Of a DNA stretch of 64,000 bases, positions 61,565-64,000 are shown in pieces (position 1 is the stretch's first letter; each line of letters begins with the position of its first letter). A program made the translations under genes and the position numbers. The notes below the pieces were generated by a model that worked only from the letters and a program-made list of their open reading frames with translations, did no database searches and was not told the origin of the DNA. The stretch lies in contig JACKFF010000003.1 in NCBI GenBank assembly GCA_020632595.1, positions 248,001-312,000 on the forward strand, read 5' to 3'. Source of the DNA: Nitrospiraceae bacterium. Lineage in GTDB: Bacteria; Nitrospirota; Nitrospiria; Nitrospirales; UBA8639.

Positions 61565-62420
61565 ATTGTGACCGTCGACAATACGGAGGAAGCCCGGCCT
61601 GCAGCCCTGTCACGCAGCTGCATCGCGTGCAGCCTACTCGGATCGTGAGTGGAGCCACGGGCGGATATGAACAGCTCGTGGTGCGCCTGTTGGCGGTGGA
61701 CGCAGGGTTGCCGATCATTGTGGTCAATCCGCGGCAGGTGCGCGCAGCACTGCCAAAACGACAGGGCAGTTGGCCAAGACCGATGCGATTGACGCCCGCC
61801 TGCTGGCTCTCTTTGCGGCTCGCGTGCAACCCCGCCCTGCGGACCCAGCCCGATCAGCCACGGCGTGGCTTCTTGCTGGCCCAATCGGCGACAACTGGTG
61901 GCGATGATCACCGATGAAACATCGCCCGGCACTGGCCACACCACCCCATTCGCCAGAGCATTCAGAAGCATCGGTTGGTTGGAGCGCCAATTGGCTACCC
62001 TGGATACCGAGTTCACCGCTTGATCCGGCAAAGTCACGTCTGGCAGGAGCACGAAGACCTTCAAGGTGTGGCGGCGTGGGCCTGTGCTGATCCGGACCTG
62101 CTGGCCGATCTGCCGGGTTGAGGGACCTTGTCCCGTCGGCAAGTGCGACCTCAGCCAAGGAATCGCGCCTTTTAATCAGGACGGTGGCACCGGCGCGGAG
62201 CATCGGGCGTGTTGGGGCGGACGGGCCCTGTGCGCACGGCACTGTATGGCGACACTCGTGGCCACCAAATGCAATCCAGTAATTGCGGTCTTCTATTACC
62301 GGCTCCTCATGGCGGGCAAACGGAAAAAAGTGGCGCTGGTCGCCTGCATGCGAAAGTTGCTGACAATTCTGGGTCACAATGGTCAGCATAAGACGAAGTG
62401 GGTAGAGATACGTAGTTAGG
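61555..62420 (+). pseudogene. IS110/IS1111-type transposase relict
   Basis: Fragments of an IS110-family transposase in three frames: ATGGYEQLVVRLLAVDAGLP and IIVVNPRQVR (around 61640-61740), then GQLAKTDAIDARLLALFAAR (frame change near 61750), RSIGWLERQLATLDTEFTA (near 61950), GVGPVLIRT...LADLPG (near 62090), FNQDGGTG, GGRALCARHCMATLVATKCN and MAGKRKKVALVACMRKLLT (to about 62370). The order of motifs is that of intact DEDD transposases of this family. Several single-base indels and in-frame stops make it inactive. The element sits directly against the broken repeat. Confidence 0.85.
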
Positions 62421-62619
62421 CGAGTTGACATTGAAAACAGTTGCTTACAAAGGGGAGGAATATTTCGGCACATGTTCTCAAGCATTGGCCGATGGGTTTG
62501 CCCACACTAAACCCGGAAGAACCAAAGGATAAAGGGAGAAGGCAAACGTGAAACCTAAGGGGTAAGGGACCGGAGGATCCTTTCCACTCACTCCCGACTT
62601 TTCACTTCTCCCTCCCTGG
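62421..62619. other. Short gap after the transposase relict
   Basis: Nothing identifiable beyond possible remnants of the element end; GGGGAGGAATATTTCGGCAC shows no frame. Confidence 0.35.
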
Positions 62620-62665
62620 TTCACTTTTCAGGAATGGCGGTATATACTTTTGGTGATACCTGAAA
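62620..62665 (+). promoter_or_regulatory. Promoter and operator of the toxin-antitoxin pair
   Basis: TTCACT (62620-62625), a 17-base spacer and TATACT (62643-62648) suit a sigma70 promoter. An inverted repeat TTTCAGG (62626-62632) / CCTGAAA (62659-62665), with inner GGTAT/ATACC, overlaps it and ends at the ribosome binding site, as expected for autoregulation by the antitoxin. Confidence 0.65.
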
Positions 62666-62675
62666 GGAGGGAGAG

Positions 62676-62918
62676 ATGAGTAAAGTGTTATCCCTAAAAC
62701 TCGACGAAAACGCCTACCAAGAAACTGAAGCCATTCGAAAACGTTTGAACATGCCTCGAAACCTGTATATCAGAAAAGCTCTGGCTCACTTCAACGCCCT
62801 CTACACGAGAAAAGCGTTGGCCCAGGACTATCAAAAGGCCTCTCAGCAGGTATCCGCTGCTCATCTCGCCTATTTGAAAGAAACCGAACTTCTCGATGAT
62901 CTGCCAAACGACCTATGA
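62676..62918 (+). CDS. Antitoxin, ribbon-helix-helix type
   Basis: 80 residues. KVLSLKLDENAYQETEAI fits the N-terminal beta strand and first helix of ribbon-helix-helix DNA-binding proteins, NLYIRKALAHFNALY the second helix, and the acidic C-terminus (KETELLDDLPNDL) the part that would wrap the toxin. AAAGGAGGG precedes ATG 62676. It overlaps the toxin gene by four bases (ATGA). Confidence 0.85.
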   Translation: MSKVLSLKLDENAYQETEAIRKRLNMPRNLYIRKALAHFNALYTRKALAQDYQKASQQVSAAHLAYLKETELLDDLPNDL

Positions 62919-63289
62919 CGCCCCAATATGGCCATCTGTATTTGGCAGACTTGAATCCACGATTTGGAACCGAACCCGGAAAGATTAGACCGGTTGTCGT
63001 CGTTCAAACTGATGCCTTGAATCCCTACCACCTTTCCACGCTCATTTGCCCATTAACGACCCAAGTGGTTGATGTCCACACTCCCCTTCGAGTATCAATT
63101 CCTGAAGGGGTCTCAGGGCTGACCAGTATCTCTGACATTTTAGTGGATCAAATCAAGGCCATTGATAATCAACGCTTTCGCAAGGAACTCGGGGCCCTAC
63201 CCGATCCCTATCTTGCCGAGCTTCGGAAAAAACTAATGCAAATTTTGGACTTCGTCGAGGAAAGTCTCTCTTTGGCACCGCCCACTTGA
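62915..63289 (+). CDS. MazF/PemK-type endoribonuclease toxin
   Basis: 124 residues. GHLYLADLNPRFGTEPGKIRP VVV is the MazF signature (the catalytic Arg and the PGKxRPVVV strand), and LSTLICPLTT the segment with the conserved Thr. It would cleave mRNA at short sequence motifs unless bound by the antitoxin. C-terminal helix LAELRKKLMQILDFVEESL is typical. Start overlaps the antitoxin stop, so expression is coupled. Confidence 0.92.
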   Translation: MTPQYGHLYLADLNPRFGTEPGKIRPVVVVQTDALNPYHLSTLICPLTTQVVDVHTPLRVSIPEGVSGLTSISDILVDQIKAIDNQRFRKELGALPDPYLAELRKKLMQILDFVEESLSLAPPT

Positions 63290-63346
63290 GTCATATCCCA
63301 TATTCAGAAACCCATGGGTGACCAAAATGCAAACATGGAAAATTGG

Positions 63347-63470
63347 GGGAGTGTTCAAAAATTCCCGTCCAGCAAGGCCGCAGCCACTTGGACGAGCGGA
63401 GCGTATGAAGGAGTACGTGAGCACGGCCAAGGGGCGAGAACGCCGCTGGCGGCATTTTTCAACACTTCCC
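63347..63470 (+). repeat. Inverted-repeat (MITE-like) element C, copy 2
   Basis: About 124 bases from GGGAGTGTTCAAAAAT to ATTTTTCAACACTTCCC, with interior blocks CGTCCAGCAAGGCCGCAG, TACGTGAGCACGG and CGAGAACGCCGCTGGCGG that match the reverse complement of 54896-55025. I recall this kind of element being abundant in Nitrospira genomes. Non-coding; lies between the toxin and the duplicated membrane gene. Confidence 0.8.
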
Positions 63471-63515
63471 ATAAATCTGTTACCCTCTGGAACGCTGTGC
63501 TGACAAAGGAGTCAT

Positions 63516-63803
63516 ATGGAAATACCAACATATAAAGAACTGTTGAAATTAATGTGGTTTCTGGTGTGGCGACACGTGGTGATTCTGATGTTTGTGAGTA
63601 TGACGATCGGATGGGCGGTTCCTGTGATCTTCAATAGCACGATCTCTGCAGACTCTCAGTATATTTTAGAAATCTGTATTTATGGGGTGTTATTCTTCGG
63701 CATCACCCCGTTTATATTGAAGACCCTGTTTCAAAAACAATTTCAAGGCTTTCAAGTCATCTTCCAACGCGAACCCGACTCACCACCACTTTCCTCATCC
63801 TAA
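63516..63803 (+). CDS. Two-helix membrane protein, copy 2 of a duplicate pair
   Basis: 95 residues, near-identical to the product of 61081. Differences are clustered at the ends (REPDSPPLSSS in place of RDSSSTPLSSP). AAAGGAG stands seven bases before ATG 63516, a better site than that of the other copy. Upstream sequences are unrelated but the downstream 190 bases match, so the duplication spans the gene and the following repeat. Function unknown. Confidence 0.75.
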   Translation: MEIPTYKELLKLMWFLVWRHVVILMFVSMTIGWAVPVIFNSTISADSQYILEICIYGVLFFGITPFILKTLFQKQFQGFQVIFQREPDSPPLSSS

Positions 63804-63873
63804 AAATGGGATCGCACCGAATAGATGATTCCCTTCTCTTTCATCTGGGTCAATGATATGTCCGTTTCCCATA

Positions 63874-64000
63874 ATCCGACGCCTGCTGTCTGGCCAAAGG
63901 GAGGGACGCTCTTATCCGCCTGCGGGCCTTGTTTGAGCAGAGCGAGTTGGCCCGCTCTCCCTAGATTCGCGTCCGTCCTATTGAATGAGGCAGACTGGGC
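63874..64000 (+). repeat. Dispersed repeat type B, copy 4, running off the window
   Basis: Matches 61438-61564 up to CGCGTCC and then continues CTATTGAATGAGGCAGACTG, the part of the element that in copy 2 precedes the double hairpin (there GGACTGGGCGTCAATGG). The rest is outside the window. Confidence 0.8.

Overview
The window looks like chromosome from a Nitrospira-type nitrite-oxidising bacterium. The diagnostic genes are nxrA and nxrB on the minus strand (21074-25892), encoding a Tat-exported molybdopterin alpha subunit of 1145 residues and an iron-sulfur beta subunit of 429 residues, as in periplasmic Nitrospira nitrite oxidoreductase. A fused glycine/sarcosine and dimethylglycine methyltransferase facing a BCCT transporter points to a salt-adapted, possibly marine, member. 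Species assignment is inference.

Layout. 1-6700: end of a dicarboxylate symporter, a Zn-ribbon/HNH-like protein, an M48 peptidase with a decaying Sel1 array, small hypotheticals and two kinds of dispersed repeat. 6700-12700: TerB and CBS proteins, two stand-alone receivers, two 2OG-Fe(II) oxygenases and an RmlD-like reductase. 12900-18950: two compact minus-strand operons (FIST-FKBP-GcvT-NUDIX; DUF502-GNAT-P1 peptidase). 19100-20650: small genes. 21000-26450: nxrAB, with a strong terminator, an inter-gene hairpin and an AT-rich leader. 26550-30500: nth, rpsU and the three-gene transhydrogenase pntAA-pntAB-pntB. 30700-33800: two enzyme-like proteins lacking expected catalytic residues, and a small exported protein. 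33800-38900: a HEAT protein, the betaine methyltransferase and the BCCT transporter. 39000-45250: hypotheticals, a DUF1330 remnant next to a repeat, then four consecutive HEAT-repeat genes. 45400-47200: UDP-glucose dehydrogenase, tRNA-Gly with a clear promoter, and a 50-residue gene. 47300-61040: methyltransferase-like protein, ChaN-like lipoprotein, CDGSH protein, tesA/ybbA-ybbP, receiver, AsmA, polA. 61080-64000: a duplicated 95-residue membrane protein gene flanking an IS110-type relict, a MazEF-like toxin-antitoxin pair and repeats.

Together the genes describe aerobic energy metabolism built on nitrite oxidation, NADPH supply by transhydrogenase, osmoprotection by making and importing betaine, and housekeeping. 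Accessory character is concentrated at 400-6700, 40400-40800 and 61000-64000. No CRISPR array, prophage or rRNA operon was seen. The most interesting unexplained items are the regulatory architecture around nxrA, a terminator-bearing leader ahead of the betaine synthase, the HEAT-repeat operon, and the dispersed repeat families.
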